NCBI RefSeq assembly: GCF_000018045.1 | Contig: NC_009792.1 | Coordinates: 1,922,001-1,986,000 of the forward strand | Direction: 5' to 3' | Source of the DNA: Citrobacter koseri ATCC BAA-895 | Lineage (GTDB): Bacteria; Pseudomonadota; Gammaproteobacteria; Enterobacterales; Enterobacteriaceae | Length of the DNA stretch: 64,000 nt | Notes under the pieces: generated by a model | Database searches by the model: none | Told to the model about the DNA's origin: nothing | Seen by the model: only the letters and a program-made list of their open reading frames with translations | Position numbers and translations under genes: made by a program | Shown here: piece after piece, positions 37,188 to 46,846 of the stretch | How positions within the stretch are numbered: the first letter of the stretch is position 1 | Layout: every line of letters starts with the position of its first letter

Positions 37188-39296
37188 TCAGGCTGCGGTA
37201 ATCAGCCAGCAGTTGTGGATCTGACGATTACGGGCAAAGTCCTGAGAAAGCGTTTTTTGCGTAATTTCTTGTGCTTTCAGTCCCAGCGCCGCCAGGCCAT
37301 CCAGATCCATACGGAATCCGCGTTTGTTGTTGGAGAACATGATCGTGCCGCCTTTGCGCAGCAGACGTTTCAGATCTTTCATTAACACCAGGTGATCGCG
37401 CTGCACATCAAACGACTCGTCCATCCGTTTTGAGTTGGAGAACGTCGGCGGATCGATAAAAATCAGATCGAACTGTTCATTCGCCTCACGCAGCCAGCCC
37501 AGGCAGTCGGCCTGAATCAGGCGGTGCGCACGGCCGCTCAGCCCGTTCAGACGCAGGTTGCGTTCAGCCCACTCCAGATAGGTACGCGACATGTCCACCG
37601 TAGTGGTGCTGCGTGCGCCGCCCAGCCCCGCATGTACGCTGGCGCTGCCGGTATAGGAGAACAGGTTAAGGAAATCTTTACCTTTGCTCATCTGACCCAG
37701 CATCCGGCGCGCAATACGGTGATCGAGGAACAGACCGGTATCAAGATAGTCGGTCAGGTTAACCCATAAACGCGCGTTATATTCGCTGACTTCAATGAAC
37801 TCACCCTTCTCGTTCATCTTTTGATACTGGCTTTTGCCTTTCTGCCGCTCACGGGTTTTTAACACCAGTTTATTCGGCGCAATCTCCAGTACCAACAGCG
37901 TGGCGGCGATGATGTCGAACAGACGCTGACGCGCTTTCTGCGCATCAACCGTTTTCGGCGGCGCATATTCCTGAATCACCACCCACTCGCCGTAGCGATC
38001 GACCGCCACATTGTATTCCGGCAGATCGGCATCATACAGGCGATAGCATTCGATCCCTTCCTGGCGCGCCCATTTCTCCAGCTTCTTAATATTTTTGCGC
38101 AGGCGGTTGGCGTAATCTTCCGCCACCGTCGCAGGCTTGCTGTCTGGCGTTTTTTCCGCCAGATGATAGTTTTTCTGCACGCAGTCCAGCGGGCCGTTTT
38201 TGGCTTTGAATTGCTTATCCGCGCGCAGTTGCAGGCAGTTCAGCAGATCCGGCGAGGCGCTGAACAGCGACAGGCTCCAGCCGCCGAACTGATTTTTCAT
38301 GGTGCGCCCCAGCAGGCTGTGCAGCGCAATCAGCGCCGGTTCGCTGTCCAGACGCTCACCATACGGCGGGTTGCTGATTACCGTACCGTACGGCCCTTTC
38401 GGCAGCGGGTTGCTCAGTTGGGCGACATCTTTTACCTCGAAGGTAATCAACTCACCGATGCCTGCGCGACGGGCGTTGCTGCGCGCACGTTCAATCACGC
38501 GGGCATCGCTGTCAGAACCATAAAAATGCGAGCTATATTCCGCAAGCCCTTTACGGGCGCGGGTTTGCGCTTCTGCTTTGACTTCCTGCCAGATAGCCTC
38601 ATCATGCTGCGCCCAGCCGCTAAAGCCCCAGTGACCACGATGCAGACCCGGCGCGCGATCGGTCGCCCACATTGCGGCCTCGATCAGCAGCGTACCGGAA
38701 CCACACATCGGGTCGAGCAGCGGCGTTCCCGGCTGCCAGCCGGAACGCATCACGATGGCCGCCGCCAGCGTCTCTTTAATTGGCGCCAGACCGGTACGAT
38801 CGCGATAGCCGCGCAGGTGCAGACCATCGCCGCTCAGATCGAGGGCAATGCTGGCAGTGTCTTTGTTCAGCCAGACGTTAACGCGAATATCTGGAGATTC
38901 ACGATCGACATTAGGACGCGGCAGGTTTTTACGCGTGAACGCATCAACAATCGCATCCTTTACTTTCATCGCACCATACTGGCTGTTGCGAATGGTGTCG
39001 TTCAGCCCACTAAAATGCACGGCAAAGGTGGCATCTGGATTAAAAATCTCTGTCCAGTTGATTGCCTGCACGCCGAGGTACAGGTCTAAATCGCTGTAGA
39101 CCTTGCACTCTCCCATCGGCAGCATAATGCGCGAGGCCAGGCGGCTCCACATTAAACTCTGGTACACAAGCCGCGTGTCGCCCTGAAAATGGACACCACC
39201 CTGAACCACCTGGCAATCCGCAGCGCCCAGGTTTTCAAGTTCAGTTTTTAACAGCTCTTCCAGCCCGCGGGCCGTACTGGCAAACAGAGAATTCAT
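37188..39296 (-). CDS. rlmL: RlmL (RlmKL), bifunctional 23S rRNA methyltransferase
   Basis: 702 residues. An N-terminal ferredoxin-like/THUMP region is followed by the RlmL domain (m2G2445) with [24 protein letters not shown] near 190 and [11 protein letters not shown] near 307, then by the RlmK domain (m7G2069) with [19 protein letters not shown] near 540 and [14 protein letters not shown] near 615. First gene of the rlmL-uup-pqiABC run, with 12- to 14-base gaps. The enzyme is a natural fusion in gammaproteobacteria. Confidence 0.96.
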
Positions 39297-39449
39297 ATTG
39301 TCACTTTTACTCTAAGAAAATTGCTGCGCATTATACACAAAATCTTTCGCGTTGCCTCGCAGCGACAAGCGTGAAGGATGGGGCTTATATAGCTAATCTG
39401 GCGCTCATGTCATAAGATTGAAAGCTTATTTTCGTTCGAGGGCTGTACA

Positions 39450-40559
39450 GTGGTGACGTTAACCCGGCTTTTTATTCATCCGGTCAAATCGATGCGCGGC
39501 ATCGGCCTGACGCATGCGCTGGCAGACATCAGTGGCCTGGCTTTCGATCGTATCTTTATGGTTACTGAACCTGATGGCACCTTTATTACCGCCCGCCAGT
39601 TTCCGCAAATGGTGCGCTTTACGCCTTCTCCGCTACACGACGGATTACATCTTAGCGCCCCGGATGGCAGCAGCGTGGTGGTGCGCTTTGCTGATTTCGC
39701 CGCGCAGGATGCGCCAACCGAAGTCTGGGGAAACCATTTTACTGCCCGTATCGCCCCGGACGCGATAAATCAGTGGTTAAGCGGATTCTTTTCCCGTGAC
39801 GTGCAATTACGCTGGGTCGGCCCCCAACTTACGCGTAGAGTCAAACGCCGCGACGACGTGCCGTTGTCATTTGCCGATGGTTATCCCTTTCTGCTGGCCA
39901 ACGAAGCCTCACTGCGCGACTTACAGCAGCGTTGCCCGGCTGGCGTGAAAATAGAACAGTTTCGCCCCAATCTGGTCGTTTCCGGCGCGGCGCCCTGGGA
40001 AGAAGACACCTGGAAGGTCATTCGTATCGGCGACGTCGTCTTTGATGTCGCAAAACCGTGCAGCCGTTGTATTTTCACCACCGTCAGCCCTGAGAAAGGG
40101 CAAAAACACCCAACGGGTGAGCCGCTGGCAACCTTGCAAGCCTTTCGCACGGCGCAGGACAACGGCGATGTTGATTTCGGGCAGAACCTGATTGCGCGTA
40201 ACAGTGGCGTCATTCGCGTAGGCGATGAGGTTGACATTCTCGCAACCGCCCCCGCCAAACCTTATGGCGCCGCAAATTCTGATGATGCGGTGGCGCCGGA
40301 AAAACAGCCTGATACGACAGTCACTATCGACTGGCAGGGGCAAACCTTTCGTGGGAATAACCAACAGGTGCTGCTTGAACAACTGGAGAATCAGGGTATC
40401 CGCATCCCTTATTCATGTCGGGCCGGGATCTGCGGCAGTTGCCGGATAACGCTGCTGGAAGGCGAAGTGAGTCCGCTGAAAAAATCAGCGATTAACGATG
40501 ACGGAACGATTCTTAGCTGTAGCTGCGTGCCAAAAACCGCGCTCAGGCTGGGAAATTAA
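39450..40559 (+). CDS. ycbX: YcbX, MOSC/2Fe-2S protein for N-hydroxylated base detoxification
   Basis: 369 residues from a GTG at 39450. An N-terminal MOSC_N beta-barrel ([19 protein letters not shown]) and a MOSC domain with the molybdenum-binding Cys in [13 protein letters not shown] are followed by a plant-type ferredoxin domain with cysteines in [15 protein letters not shown] and ILSCSC. It reduces N-hydroxylated purines such as 6-hydroxylaminopurine using molybdenum cofactor, with electrons from CysJ. The stop overlaps the end of convergent zapC by four bases. Confidence 0.95.
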   Translation: MVTLTRLFIHPVKSMRGIGLTHALADISGLAFDRIFMVTEPDGTFITARQFPQMVRFTPSPLHDGLHLSAPDGSSVVVRFADFAAQDAPTEVWGNHFTARIAPDAINQWLSGFFSRDVQLRWVGPQLTRRVKRRDDVPLSFADGYPFLLANEASLRDLQQRCPAGVKIEQFRPNLVVSGAAPWEEDTWKVIRIGDVVFDVAKPCSRCIFTTVSPEKGQKHPTGEPLATLQAFRTAQDNGDVDFGQNLIARNSGVIRVGDEVDILATAPAKPYGAANSDDAVAPEKQPDTTVTIDWQGQTFRGNNQQVLLEQLENQGIRIPYSCRAGICGSCRITLLEGEVSPLKKSAINDDGTILSCSCVPKTALRLGN

Positions 40560-41098
40560 ACCGCTTGTTCAAGGCTGAAGCTGGCGAGTCGCTGTTGCGG
40601 CTTCAGTCTGTCGTTCATGATCTTAATCGCATCGCCGAGCTGCATAGTGCGTCCAGCCACGACGACACCGGGCTGGGCCAGCAGGCATAGCGCCGCGTTT
40701 TCACCCGGCTCAACCACCAGTAAATTCACCTGCTCTTCGGTGTCGCTAAGCCACACGCAGGCGGCATCACCCACCGTTGGCGTCCAGATCTCGCCGTGTG
40801 CGACAAAATGCCAGCTTTTTGGCATCTGTGGTTTCAGATAACGGATCGCCACCAGCGCATTGAGCACCAGTTCCGCTTTTTGTTCTTTCGATAATTCGAG
40901 ATCGCGACATTTTTCTTCAAAAGAGAAATAGAGCGCGGCATCATCGACACAAAAACCAGACGGCGAAAATGCATCCGGCGTGAGCATTTTGCGAGCAAAG
41001 CGCGAGCGAAATAACATGCCATTGGCTAAATCGAGCATCATACGGTCATGCTCTTCATCATAATACCAGCGCCAGTTATCGTCAGGTTTAATTCGCAT
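40556..41098 (-). CDS. zapC: ZapC, FtsZ-associated division protein
   Basis: 180 residues from the ATG at 41098 ([24 protein letters not shown]), with GGGAGAG upstream; earlier ATGs in frame lack sites. ZapC binds FtsZ polymers, promotes lateral association and reduces GTPase activity at midcell. The C-terminus differs somewhat from E. coli ([13 protein letters not shown]). Overlaps convergent ycbX. Confidence 0.95.
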   Translation of the reverse strand: MRIKPDDNWRWYYDEEHDRMMLDLANGMLFRSRFARKMLTPDAFSPSGFCVDDAALYFSFEEKCRDLELSKEQKAELVLNALVAIRYLKPQMPKSWHFVAHGEIWTPTVGDAACVWLSDTEEQVNLLVVEPGENAALCLLAQPGVVVAGRTMQLGDAIKIMNDRLKPQQRLASFSLEQAV

Positions 41099-41210
41099 TG
41101 TACTCTCTCCCGTTTCCATCACCCTGTTGCAAAAATGTCCTTTTTCACCGCTTCGTTTATTACCTTAATAAGCAAAGCCTAAAATGTTTAAATAAGCAAC
41201 AATGAAGGAA

Positions 41211-41248
41211 TATAAAACAACCAGGGCCGGAAATAAAGCCCTGGTTGT
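41211..41248 (-). terminator. pyrD terminator
   Basis: Eleven-bp stem (minus strand ACAACCAGGGC ... GCCCTGGTTGT) followed by TTTTATA on the minus strand, 21 bases beyond the pyrD stop. Confidence 0.88.
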
Positions 41249-41268
41249 CTGATAATGAGAGAAAAGAA

Positions 41269-42279
41269 TCAAATATGGGTAACGATTTCTTTAATCAGTT
41301 GCGGGCCTTTAAAAATAAAGCCGGAATAAATTTGTACCAGCGTAGCGCCAGCAGCCATCTTCTCACGCGCCGCGATGACAGAATCTATCCCGCCGACGCC
41401 AATAATCGGTAACTGTTCTTTCAATTCCTGGGACAGTCGGCGAATAATTTCTGTACTTTTTAACTGTAATGGTCGACCGCTTAAACCACCCGTTTCATCG
41501 CAATTTTTCATTCCCTGAACCAGAGAACGATCGAGCGTCGTATTTGTCGCAATCACACCATCAATATTATGGCGAACTAAACTGTCGGCCACCTGGATCA
41601 ATTCGTCCTCAGAAAGATCCGGGGCGATCTTTACCGCGATCGGAACATATTTATGGTGGATCGTCTGGAGATCATTTTGCTTATTTTTAATTGCCGTCAG
41701 CAAATCATCCAGCGCCTCTCCATATTGTAGCGTACGTAACCCAGGGGTATTTGGCGAAGAGATATTAATGGCGATATAACCGGCATATGCATAGATTTTT
41801 TCCATACAAATCAGATAGTCATCTTTGCCATTCTCTACCGGCGTATCTTTATTTTTGCCGATATTAATTCCGAGGATACCGTCGAAATGCGCTTTTTTGA
41901 CATTCTCTACCAGGTTATCAACGCCCAAATTATTAAAGCCCATCCGGTTGATCAACCCTTCGGCATCAACCAGGCGGAAAAGGCGCGGCTTATCGTTACC
42001 AGGCTGAGGGCGCGGCGTCACGGTTCCGATCTCAATCGATCCGAATCCCATTGCGCCCAGAGCGTCGATGCACTCTCCGTCCTTATCCAGACCCGCAGCA
42101 AGGCCGAGCGGGTTCTTAAATGTCAGCCCCATGCAGCTTACTGGCTTCGCAGGGACTTTCTGTCGGACAAGCGCTTCCAGCGGCGTGCCTGTTACACGGC
42201 GTAATTGCTGAAACGTAAATTCATGAGCGCGCTCTGGATCGAGCTGAAAAAGGGCTTTACGAACGAAGGGGTAGTACAT
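41269..42279 (-). CDS. pyrD: PyrD, dihydroorotate dehydrogenase (quinone)
   Basis: 336 residues, class 2 membrane-associated enzyme. The N-terminal helix [23 protein letters not shown] targets it to the inner membrane. FMN and substrate motifs are present: [10 protein letters not shown] near 62, NRMGFNNLG near 108, and [15 protein letters not shown] with the catalytic Ser at about 175. It oxidises dihydroorotate to orotate with ubiquinone. Expression is set by the leader hairpin at 42295-42312 and probably by PurR. Divergent from ssuE. Confidence 0.97.
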   Translation of the reverse strand: MYYPFVRKALFQLDPERAHEFTFQQLRRVTGTPLEALVRQKVPAKPVSCMGLTFKNPLGLAAGLDKDGECIDALGAMGFGSIEIGTVTPRPQPGNDKPRLFRLVDAEGLINRMGFNNLGVDNLVENVKKAHFDGILGINIGKNKDTPVENGKDDYLICMEKIYAYAGYIAINISSPNTPGLRTLQYGEALDDLLTAIKNKQNDLQTIHHKYVPIAVKIAPDLSEDELIQVADSLVRHNIDGVIATNTTLDRSLVQGMKNCDETGGLSGRPLQLKSTEIIRRLSQELKEQLPIIGVGGIDSVIAAREKMAAGATLVQIYSGFIFKGPQLIKEIVTHI

Positions 42280-42294
42280 GAACTCTCCTGGATT

Positions 42295-42323
42295 CCCGGT
42301 GTGCAGACCGGGGGCGTATTATG
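42295..42323 (-). promoter_or_regulatory. pyrD start-site-switch leader hairpin and promoter
   Basis: Minus strand: -10 CATAAT (42318-42323), a run of five C at 42310-42314 where transcription starts, and a stem CCGGT/ACCGG extended to ACCCGG-type arms (42295-42300 with 42307-42312) just ahead of the ribosome site AGGAGAG. When CTP is abundant the long transcript starts at C and folds, hiding the ribosome site. When CTP is scarce it starts further on and escapes. This mechanism is established for pyrC and pyrD of enterics. Confidence 0.82.
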
Positions 42324-42364
42324 TGCGATATCCAGCGAAAAGGGAATTGACTTGCGGCAATAAA

Positions 42365-42380
42365 TAGCAATCGTTTTCCT
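42365..42380 (-). promoter_or_regulatory. PurR-like box upstream of pyrD
   Basis: On the minus strand AGGAAAACGATTGCTA matches about ten of twelve defined positions of the PurR consensus ANGCAANCGNTTNCNT. pyrD belongs to the PurR regulon in E. coli. The site is 40-60 bases upstream of the -10. Confidence 0.6.
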
Positions 42381-42522
42381 TGTTGTCCTCTTTTTATTCA
42401 ATTTCCAACTTTTCTATCCCGCATAAATCATTTCGGTAAACAAAATCTCTCTGTCAGACTGCACAAATTGTTATCAATGTTAATGAAAATCGAATAATTA
42501 GTTATAAGGGGAGATTGAGATT

Positions 42523-43098
42523 ATGCGCGTCATCACTCTGGCGGGAAGCCCACGCTTTCCCTCTCGTTCCAGTGCGTTACTGGAATATTCCCGGGAAAAA
42601 CTGAACAGTCTGGACGTCGAAGTCAGCCACTGGAATTTGCATAACTTTGACCCCGAAGACTTGCTATATGCGCGTTTCGACAGCCCGGCGTTAAAAACAT
42701 TTATAGAACAATTACAGGATGCAGACGGGCTGATCGTCGCAACGCCGGTTTATAAAGCCGCCTATTCCGGGGCGTTAAAAACGTTGCTCGACCTGCTTCC
42801 TGAACGAGCGCTGGAAGGCAAAGCCGTATTACCGCTGGCAACCGGCGGTACTGTCGCCCATTTACTGGCCGTTGACTACGCGCTCAAGCCGGTGCTGAGC
42901 GCGCTGAAAGCACAAGAGATCCTGCACGGCGTATTTGCCGACGATTCCCAGGTGATTGATTACCAGCATAAACCGCAGTTCACCCCTAATTTACAACATC
43001 GCCTTGACAGCGCGCTTGAAACATTCTGGCAAGCGTTGCACCGCCGCGATGTGCCGGTTCCCGTCATTCATTCACCACGAGGCGTTGCCCATGTTTAA
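42523..43098 (+). CDS. ssuE: SsuE, NADPH-dependent FMN reductase
   Basis: 191 residues, flavodoxin-like fold with [17 protein letters not shown] at the N-terminus (phosphate loop) and [37 protein letters not shown], which carries the Tyr-containing pi-helix segment of SsuE. It supplies FMNH2 to SsuD. A ribosome site GGGGAG lies before the ATG. First gene of ssuEADCB, which releases sulfite from alkanesulfonates in sulfur starvation under Cbl and CysB. Its stop overlaps ssuA by eight bases. Confidence 0.96.
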   Translation: MRVITLAGSPRFPSRSSALLEYSREKLNSLDVEVSHWNLHNFDPEDLLYARFDSPALKTFIEQLQDADGLIVATPVYKAAYSGALKTLLDLLPERALEGKAVLPLATGGTVAHLLAVDYALKPVLSALKAQEILHGVFADDSQVIDYQHKPQFTPNLQHRLDSALETFWQALHRRDVPVPVIHSPRGVAHV

Positions 43099-44065
43099 AT
43101 TTTTCAGACATCGTCCTCAATGGCTGGCGCTGGCCGGATTACTCTCGCTTTCGGCCTGGTCACACGCGGCAGAGTCAGCGCCTGACGCACTGCGCATCGG
43201 CTATCAGAAAGGCAGCATCAGTATGGTGCTGGCGAAAAGCCACCAACTGCTGGAGAAGCGTTACCCGCAAACCAAAATCTCCTGGGTTGAGTTCCCGGCG
43301 GGCCCGCAAATGCTGGAGGCATTGAATGTCGGCAGTATCGATCTCGGCAGTACCGGCGATATTCCCCCTATTTTTGCGCAGGCTGCCGGGGCGGACCTGG
43401 TTTATGTTGGCGTTGAGCCTCCCAAACCAAAAGCCGAGGTCATTCTCGTCCCTGAAAACAGTCCGATTAAAACCGTCGCGGATCTGAAAGGACACAAAGT
43501 CGCCTTCCAGAAAGGTTCCAGTTCGCACAATCTGCTGTTGCGCGCACTGCAACAGGCCGGACTTAAATTTACCGATATCCAGGCCACATACCTGACGCCA
43601 GCAGACGCCCGCGCCGCATTCCAGCAGGGGAATGTCGATGCGTGGGCAATCTGGGACCCTTACTATTCCGCTGCGCTGTTGCAGGGTGGCGTTCGCGTCC
43701 TGAAAGACGGGACCGACCTGAAACAAACCGGTTCGTTCTATCTGGCGGCGCGCCCTTATGCCGAAAAGAACGGCAGCTTCATTCAGGGCGTTCTGGACAC
43801 CTTCAGCCAGGCCGATGCGTTAACGATAAGCCAGCGTGAACAAAGTATCACCCTGCTGGCAAAAACGATGGGATTGCCTGAACCGGTGATTGCCACCTAT
43901 CTGGATCATCGCCCGCCAACCACCATTACGCCGGTGAGCGCCTCTGTCGCAACCTTGCAGCAGCAAACCGCCGATCTGTTTTACGACAACCGTCTGGTGC
44001 CGAAAAAAATTGATATTCGCCAGCGTATCTGGCAGCCCACTCAACAAGAAGGAGCAAAATTATGA
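43091..44065 (+). CDS. ssuA: SsuA, alkanesulfonate-binding periplasmic protein
   Basis: 324 residues from the ATG at 43091; longer in-frame starts lie inside ssuE. The signal peptide ends SHA (about residue 26). [78 protein letters not shown] is the SsuA ligand-pocket region. It delivers C2-C10 sulfonates to SsuBC. The stop overlaps the ssuD ATG (ATGA). Confidence 0.96.
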   Translation: MFKFFRHRPQWLALAGLLSLSAWSHAAESAPDALRIGYQKGSISMVLAKSHQLLEKRYPQTKISWVEFPAGPQMLEALNVGSIDLGSTGDIPPIFAQAAGADLVYVGVEPPKPKAEVILVPENSPIKTVADLKGHKVAFQKGSSSHNLLLRALQQAGLKFTDIQATYLTPADARAAFQQGNVDAWAIWDPYYSAALLQGGVRVLKDGTDLKQTGSFYLAARPYAEKNGSFIQGVLDTFSQADALTISQREQSITLLAKTMGLPEPVIATYLDHRPPTTITPVSASVATLQQQTADLFYDNRLVPKKIDIRQRIWQPTQQEGAKL

Positions 44066-45207
44066 GCCTGAATATGTTCTGGTTTTTACCTACCCACGGT
44101 GACGGGCATTATCTGGGAACCGAAGCAGGCTCGCGCCCGGTCGATCACGGTTACCTGCAACAAATCGCGCAAACGGCGGACCGCCTGGGCTTTACGGGCG
44201 TATTGATCCCAACCGGGCGTTCCTGCGAAGACGCCTGGCTGGTTGCCGCCTCAATGATTCCGGTCACACAGCGACTGAAATTCCTGGTCGCCCTGCGCCC
44301 AAGCGTCACGTCGCCAACGGTTGCCGCCCGTCAGGCCGCAACGCTGGACAGACTCTCCAATGGCCGCGCGCTGTTTAATCTGGTTACCGGTAGCGATCCG
44401 CAGGAACTGGCCGGTGACGGCGTCTTCCTTGACCACACCGAACGCTATGAAGCCTCATCCGAGTTTACGCAGGTATGGCGACGCCTGCTGCAAGGCGAGA
44501 CGGTGGACTTCAACGGTAAACATATTCATGTTCGTGGCGCAAAACTGTTCTTCCCTGCCATTCAGCAACCGTATCCACCGCTCTATTTTGGCGGTTCATC
44601 GGATGTCGCACAGGATCTCGCCGCTGAGCAGGTCGATCTCTATCTCACCTGGGGCGAACCGCCTGCGCAGGTAAAAGAGAAAATTGAACAGGTACGCGCC
44701 AAAGCAGCGGCTCGCGGGCGTAAAATCCGTTTCGGCATCCGCCTGCACGTTATTGTGCGTGAAACCAATGAAGAGGCCTGGCGTGCGGCCGATCGCCTGA
44801 TTGCTCACCTGGATGACGATACGATCGCCAAAGCGCAAGCCGCATTCGCCAGAACGGATTCTGTCGGTCAGCACCGGATGGCCGCGCTGCATAACGGTAA
44901 GCGTGATCAACTGGAGATCAGCCCTAACTTGTGGGCAGGCGTCGGGCTGGTGCGCGGCGGCGCGGGAACCGCCCTGGTGGGTGATGGCCCGACCGTCGCC
45001 GCACGTATTAATGAGTACGCGGCGCTGGGTATCGACAGTTTTGTGCTCTCCGGTTATCCGCATCTGGAAGAGGCCTACAACGTGGGCGAACTGCTGTTCC
45101 CGCATCTGGACGTCGCCATCCCGGAAATTCCGCAGCCGCAGCCTCTGCACCAGCAAGGCGAAGCGGTTGCCAATGAATTTATCCCCCGTAAAGCCGCGCA
45201 GAGTTAA
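44062..45207 (+). CDS. ssuD: SsuD, FMNH2-dependent alkanesulfonate monooxygenase
   Basis: 381 residues, bacterial luciferase-like TIM barrel. The N-terminal [18 protein letters not shown] and [24 protein letters not shown] with catalytic Cys (about 54) are diagnostic, and Arg/His residues near 226-228 ([11 protein letters not shown]) match the active site. It cleaves alkanesulfonates to aldehyde and sulfite with O2. It needs SsuE for reduced FMN. AAGGAG precedes the start, which overlaps ssuA. Confidence 0.97.
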   Translation: MSLNMFWFLPTHGDGHYLGTEAGSRPVDHGYLQQIAQTADRLGFTGVLIPTGRSCEDAWLVAASMIPVTQRLKFLVALRPSVTSPTVAARQAATLDRLSNGRALFNLVTGSDPQELAGDGVFLDHTERYEASSEFTQVWRRLLQGETVDFNGKHIHVRGAKLFFPAIQQPYPPLYFGGSSDVAQDLAAEQVDLYLTWGEPPAQVKEKIEQVRAKAAARGRKIRFGIRLHVIVRETNEEAWRAADRLIAHLDDDTIAKAQAAFARTDSVGQHRMAALHNGKRDQLEISPNLWAGVGLVRGGAGTALVGDGPTVAARINEYAALGIDSFVLSGYPHLEEAYNVGELLFPHLDVAIPEIPQPQPLHQQGEAVANEFIPRKAAQS

Positions 45208-45218
45208 GGAGTACACCA

Positions 45219-46010
45219 ATGGCAACGCCCACAAACAAATGGTTATTGCGCGTTGCCCCCTGGTTTTTACCGGTGGGCATCGTGGCGGTCTGGCAAATAG
45301 CCTCTTCGATGGGCTGGTTGTCAACCCGCATACTCCCCTCTCCCGAAGGGGTGATCGCGGCATTCTGGACACTCTCCGCCAGCGGCGAACTCTGGCAGCA
45401 TCTGGCCATTAGTTCGTGGCGCGCTTTCATCGGCTTTTCAATTGGCGGTTCTATCGGTCTGACGCTGGGGCTGATCAGCGGTTTGTCGCGGTGGGGAGAA
45501 CGTCTGCTGGATACTTCAGTACAAATGCTGCGTAACGTGCCACACCTGGCGCTGATCCCGCTGGTGATTTTATGGTTCGGGATTGATGAAAGCGCGAAGA
45601 TTTTTCTCGTGGCGCTGGGAACGCTGTTTCCAATTTATATCAATACCTGGCATGGGATTCGTAATATCGATCGGGGTCTGGTGGAGATGGCTCGCAGCTA
45701 TGGCTTATCCGGCTTCCCGCTGTTTGTGCATGTGATCCTCCCCGGCGCCCTGCCCTCTATTATGGTTGGCGTCCGTTTTGCGCTCGGGTTGATGTGGCTG
45801 ACGCTGATTGTGGCGGAAACCATTTCGGCGAACGCCGGGATCGGCTATCTGGCGATGAACGCCAGGGAATTCCTGCAAACGGACATCGTCGTGGTCGCGA
45901 TTATTTTGTATGCCCTGCTCGGTAAACTCGCCGACGTCAGCGCGCAGCTGTTAGAGCGCGTCTGGCTGCGCTGGAATCCTGCTTATTACACGAAAGAGGC
46001 AACCGTATGA
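45219..46010 (+). CDS. ssuC: SsuC, alkanesulfonate ABC permease
   Basis: 263 residues with about six membrane segments. The coupling motif is [32 protein letters not shown]. It forms the inner-membrane channel for sulfonates with SsuB. An 11-base gap follows ssuD, and its stop overlaps the ssuB start (ATGA). Compare the related permease at 3298-4164: same fold, different N-terminal extension. Confidence 0.96.
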   Translation: MATPTNKWLLRVAPWFLPVGIVAVWQIASSMGWLSTRILPSPEGVIAAFWTLSASGELWQHLAISSWRAFIGFSIGGSIGLTLGLISGLSRWGERLLDTSVQMLRNVPHLALIPLVILWFGIDESAKIFLVALGTLFPIYINTWHGIRNIDRGLVEMARSYGLSGFPLFVHVILPGALPSIMVGVRFALGLMWLTLIVAETISANAGIGYLAMNAREFLQTDIVVVAIILYALLGKLADVSAQLLERVWLRWNPAYYTKEATV

Positions 46011-46774
46011 ATACCGCTCGTCTTAATCAGGGAACGCCGCTACTGCTCAACGCGGTAACCAAACAATATGCTGACAACACGGTGCTGAACCAGTTGGATC
46101 TGCATATTCCCGCCGGGCAATTTGTGGCGGTGGTTGGACGCAGCGGTGGCGGGAAAAGTACGCTGCTGCGTCTGCTGGCCGGTCTGGAATCCCCTACAGC
46201 TGGCGAATTGCTTGCCGGAACAACGCCGCTGGCCGAGATCCAGGACGACACGCGTATGATGTTCCAGGATGCGCGTCTGCTGCCGTGGAAGTCGGTGATC
46301 GATAATGTTGGATTGGGTCTGAAAGGCGGCTGGCGAGATGCGGCGCGTCAGGCGCTGGCGGCGGTCGGTCTCGAAAACCGGGCGACGGAGTGGCCTGCGG
46401 CGCTGTCCGGCGGGCAGAAACAGCGTGTCGCGCTGGCCCGCGCGCTGATCCACCGGCCTGGATTATTGCTGCTGGATGAACCTCTCGGCGCGCTGGATGC
46501 CCTGACCCGGCTGGAAATGCAGGATTTGATCGTCTCGTTATGGCAAGAACACGGTTTTACAGTGCTGCTGGTCACGCATGACGTCAGCGAGGCCGTGGCG
46601 ATGGCCGATCGGGTTCTGTTGATCGAGGACGGGAAAATTGGTCTGGACTTGACGGTGGATATCGCGAGGCCGCGCCGTCTGGGGACGGTACGTTTAGCGG
46701 AACTGGAAGCGGAAGTGTTGGGCCGGGTGATGCAACGTGGCGAAAATGAGGCTCCGCTACGCAAGCACGGTTAA
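46007..46774 (+). CDS. ssuB: SsuB, alkanesulfonate ABC ATPase
   Basis: 255 residues. Walker [17 protein letters not shown] (about 43), signature [15 protein letters not shown] (about 128), Walker [21 protein letters not shown] and H-loop [19 protein letters not shown]. It powers sulfonate uptake through SsuC. Last gene of the operon, with translational coupling to ssuC and a double REP unit after it. Confidence 0.96.
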   Translation: MNTARLNQGTPLLLNAVTKQYADNTVLNQLDLHIPAGQFVAVVGRSGGGKSTLLRLLAGLESPTAGELLAGTTPLAEIQDDTRMMFQDARLLPWKSVIDNVGLGLKGGWRDAARQALAAVGLENRATEWPAALSGGQKQRVALARALIHRPGLLLLDEPLGALDALTRLEMQDLIVSLWQEHGFTVLLVTHDVSEAVAMADRVLLIEDGKIGLDLTVDIARPRRLGTVRLAELEAEVLGRVMQRGENEAPLRKHG

Positions 46775-46778
46775 AAAA

Positions 46779-46841
46779 TGCCGGATGGCGCAGTTGCTTA
46801 TCCGGCCTACACGTAAATGGTAGGCCGGACGCATCCGGCAA
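46779..46841. repeat. BIME (two REP units) between ssuB and pepN
   Basis: Unit 1 TGCCGGATGGCG ... CTTATCCGGCCTAC (46779-46810) and an inverted unit 2 GTAGGCCGGACG ... CATCCGGCA (46819-46840) in head-to-head arrangement, between two convergent genes. A typical bacterial interspersed mosaic element. Confidence 0.88.
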
Positions 46842-46846
46842 TATTA

